Positions 61,542 through 64,000 of a stretch of DNA of 64,000 nucleotides are shown here, one piece after another; within the stretch, counting starts at the first letter, position 1, and each line of letters begins with the position of its first letter. Source of the DNA: Arthrobacter sp. Soil764. Its GTDB lineage: Bacteria > Actinomycetota > Actinomycetes > Actinomycetales > Micrococcaceae. The stretch covers positions 1 to 64,000 of the forward strand of contig NZ_LMSI01000009.1 in assembly GCF_001428075.1 (NCBI RefSeq). The letters are read 5' to 3'. The translations under genes were made by a program, and so were the position numbers. The notes under the pieces are model-generated. The model was not told where the DNA came from. It made no database searches and saw only the letters and a program-made list of their open reading frames with translations.

Positions 61542-62779
61542 CGAGCCGTGTTTTCAATGCCATCGGGAACCGCCTTGGTCTGAAGCGCAGCAACGGATTG
61601 GAGGGAAGCAAACCGTGCGGCAGCGCTATCCCAGTCGAGGACCGCTCTCGGCCGTCCGTTGATCTCATCAGCGGCGAAGCGGACTTCAGCTTGTTCTACC
61701 GTGCTGAGGTCTGAACCCTTACGAAAGTACTGGCGGAGCAGGCCGTTGGCATTCTCGTTCGAAGCACGTTGCCAGGGGCTGGCAGGATCGCAGAAGTACA
61801 CGGATGTTCCAATCACGGCGGTGACCTCGGCGTGCTTGGCCATCTCCGAACCCCGGTCCCACGTCAAGGTCCTCCGCAGCGTGGCCGGCATGACCCCGAG
61901 CGCCTCAATGAGCTGGTCACGCATGTTATCGGACCTGTTTCCTGGGCGGAGCGCAAAGGCGACGAGGAGCCGGGAAGAGCGTTCTACCAGCGTCACTATC
62001 GCTGATTTGTTCCCCTTCCCCATGATGAGGTCACCTTCCCAATGGCCAGCTTCTTCTCTGGTAGCGATGTGGGCTGGGCGGTCACCGATCTTCAGAGCAT
62101 CAGCAATGTACTGGCGTGGCTTCACCTTGGTCCTGGACCGCGGCCGCCTGCTGAACTTACCCGAACGCAGCAGCCGAGCAGACCCGGCTGGAACGGGACG
62201 GATGCTCAAATGGTAAAGCGCACGGTAGACCGTTTCGTGCGCCAAATGCCGATGCTTTTCTCCCGGGAACCGTTCCTTCAAGGCCCGGCAGACCTGCTGA
62301 GGGCTCCACCGCTTCGACAGACACTCCACGACGTAATGCCGCAACTCGTCGTCACCGGCAAGCTTGGCCAGCCTTGGCCTCGGTCTTCTCTTCTGTGCCA
62401 TTTTCTGGGCGCGGAACGGATGGTAGCGACGTGAGTCGGGACGATTCCGAGCCACCTCCCTGCTGATTGTGGACGGCGACCGCCCAAGATCACGAGCGAT
62501 GGATTGAAGACTCGCCCGAACCAGCAAGCGGTCGGCAATGTAGATGCGTTCGTCCTCTGACAAATAGCGGCTGGACCCACCTGCCGCAGGAACCGCCTGA
62601 CGAGGCCTCGGGTCCAAGCCTTGCTGCACCAGGCCCTCGACCCCGTTGCGTCCATGCAACCAACGCTGGCCCGTGTTCTGGTGGATACCAAGAATCCTGC
62701 ACGCTGCCGAGTTGGAGTGCCCTTCTTTCATGAGCTGAACATACAAGGGTCTCTTCTCAACCAAGCCCGCAGGCCCCAT
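61439..62779 (-). mobile_element. IS30-family transposase, 3' end replaced or extended by the repeat element
   Basis: About 446 residues from the ATG at 62779. N-terminal HTH segments (SNSAACRILGIHQNTGQRW; SLQSIARDLGRSPSTISREV) are followed by the IS30 DDE domain: HWEGDLIMGK (first Asp), TWDRGSEMAKH (second Asp) and PWQRASNENANGLLRQYFRKG (Glu). After the normal IS30 core the frame continues through the palindromic repeat. An IS30-like end, CAACACC, is at 62814-62820; no matching right end was found, so the element is probably truncated. Confidence 0.85.
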
Positions 62780-62895
62780 TTTCCTCGATCGGCGCGTCGA
62801 ACTGCGCATGAATCAACACCACTTTCCGTCGGTGTTGCGACGTTTGTGAGAAACCGCCCTGTCCACACTGGGTATAACCCGCCGCAGCGCCGTCG

Positions 62896-63912
62896 TCAGC
62901 GGTGCCTGTTGTTCAGTTCAGGGGGTAGCCTGACCTCTGCAGGGTCCAGCTCCGGTCTGACACGCTTCCACGTGACGGGGTGACGGAAGGACGTGCCGGA
63001 CCAGGCGACGTCGGCTGATACCTCGACCACGACTGGTTCGATAAGTGTCAGCCGCACGGGGCCTTTGTCCTTGCTGAATCTGTTCAGGGAGGACTCGCTG
63101 ATCTCTTCGGGCCAGGGATGCCCGGGCCCGGCGGGGTGGAGGTGCCGGGCCAGTTCACGCCCGGCCTTCGCGGTCAGGACGGTGGAGCGGCCGACAATCT
63201 TCAGTTCGCCGCCGATGGGCAGGCCGGCGATGATGGCCTGTGGTTGGTCCAGGGACCCGATTACGGCCGCGCAGACCACGTCCCAAAGATCCTTGTGCTT
63301 GAGCTTTAACCAGATCCTGGCGGCCTCGTAGGGTTGGGAGCCTTTGAACACGAGTCCCTCGATTCCTGTCGCGGGTAGATCCCGCAGCCAGGTCTTCGCC
63401 AGGTCCATGTCCCTGGTGATGGGGGAGAGGTGCAATGGTGGGGCCCAGTCCCGGGCGAGCTCCTCGAGCAGCTGCCGGCGCCCGGTGAACGGCACACCCC
63501 GGGTGTCCTGCCCTGCAACGGCCAGAATATCGAAGGCCACGAACGAAGCGGGCAGCTCATTGGCCACGGCGGGAAGCGCGGCTCTTGAGGTGACCATGCG
63601 CTGCTGCAGCGCATCGAAATCCAGCCGGTCCCGGTTCCAAATGACGGCTTCACCATCCAGGACCACCCCGGGAGGCAACTGCTCTGCGAGAGCGACAGCT
63701 GCGTCCGGCAGGATTCGGGTTAGTTCCTTGCCCTGTCTGGACCACAGCGTCACCTTGCCGCCGTCATTGAAGGCGGTAGTGCGGAAACCGTCCCATTTGG
63801 GTTCGGCCCATAGGCCGCCGGGCAGTGCGTTGGGGCCGGGGAAGGTCTTGACGAGTTTCGCCAGGGCAACCGCGACCGGTGGGTGCAGTGCCGGCGGAAG
63901 GGACTCGGCCAT
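62896..63912 (-). CDS. ATP-dependent DNA ligase (LigC-like)
   Basis: A 338-residue ligase. The adenylated Lys is in AEPKWDGFRT (motif I, about 39). VLDGEAVIW, FVAFDILAVA (motif III), GIEGLVFKG (motif IV) and WLKLKHKDLWDV (motif V) follow, then an OB-fold domain to the C terminus. The size and absence of primase and nuclease domains match actinobacterial LigC rather than LigD, a back-up end-joining or repair ligase. It is beside the IS30 transposase. Confidence 0.9.
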   Translation of the reverse strand: MAESLPPALHPPVAVALAKLVKTFPGPNALPGGLWAEPKWDGFRTTAFNDGGKVTLWSRQGKELTRILPDAAVALAEQLPPGVVLDGEAVIWNRDRLDFDALQQRMVTSRAALPAVANELPASFVAFDILAVAGQDTRGVPFTGRRQLLEELARDWAPPLHLSPITRDMDLAKTWLRDLPATGIEGLVFKGSQPYEAARIWLKLKHKDLWDVVCAAVIGSLDQPQAIIAGLPIGGELKIVGRSTVLTAKAGRELARHLHPAGPGHPWPEEISESSLNRFSKDKGPVRLTLIEPVVVEVSADVAWSGTSFRHPVTWKRVRPELDPAEVRLPPELNNRHR

Positions 63913-63933
63913 GGGCCCAGCCTAAGGGAGAAA

Positions 63934-63955
63934 CCAGCACGAACGTCCGTGCTGG
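63934..63955. terminator. Hairpin upstream of the ligase gene
   Basis: CCAGCACG and CGTGCTGG (63934-63941 with 63948-63955) are followed by CTTTT on the plus strand and preceded by AAA. It most likely ends a minus-strand gene lying beyond the window edge. Confidence 0.5.
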
Positions 63956-64000
63956 CTTTTAATTGGCGGTAGGACCTTCCGTAGCGGCGTCCTCTGCGTC

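Overview
The window is high-GC DNA of the Arthrobacter group (Arthrobacter/Paenarthrobacter/Pseudarthrobacter, Micrococcaceae). That placement is an inference from base composition, gene families (HtaA domain, SCO6880-type transfer proteins, DUF6504-like protein, PucR regulator) and frequent GTG starts. It holds a primase-type replication gene, a ParA partition locus with its own repeat array and an actinobacterial type IV secretion cluster, so it is most likely part of a large, possibly conjugative plasmid.

Layout. 0-11.5 kb is a mixed metabolic region: a DHA2 drug exporter behind two CsoR-like operators, a cupin, a glycogen-debranching-type glucosidase, an HxlR-SCP2 regulator, a metallo-beta-lactamase-fold hydrolase with a PAS protein, alanine dehydrogenase with its Lrp regulator, an HtaA-domain protein and a glutamine amidotransferase. 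11.7-30.3 kb is a catabolic island. Leftward genes are a glutamine synthetase homologue, SDR, PuuD-like hydrolase, cytochrome P450, ferredoxin, ferredoxin reductase and PucR regulator, plus a second leftward unit of aldehyde dehydrogenase and diflavin reductase. Rightward genes are an APC permease, class III aminotransferase, alcohol dehydrogenase, second aldehyde dehydrogenase and M20 amidohydrolase. The set resembles the gamma-glutamyl (Puu) amine pathway with a P450 in place of the amine oxidase, and also recalls mycobacterial morpholine/piperidine clusters. A palindromic operator, TATGTGC-N5-GCACATA, stands before the glutamine synthetase operon, before the aldehyde dehydrogenase/diflavin reductase operon, and before the HxlR gene 14 kb away, suggesting one regulon.

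30.6-33.5 kb carries small genes and a HigBA toxin-antitoxin pair. 33.7-45.8 kb is the transfer region: coupling protein, VirB4-like ATPase, SCO6880 protein, VirB6-, VirB8- and VirB2-like proteins, a peptidoglycan hydrolase, a lipoprotein and a MinD/ParA-like ATPase, with no relaxase in view. 45.9-49.8 kb is the replication and partition core. 49.8-58.4 kb looks like defence: a zinc-ribbon nuclease and an overlapping methyltransferase-helicase-GIY-YIG operon. 58.6-59.8 kb is a four-gene cassette behind a LexA-like box. The window ends with membrane proteins, an IS30 transposase whose last codons lie in a repeated palindromic element, and an ATP-dependent DNA ligase.
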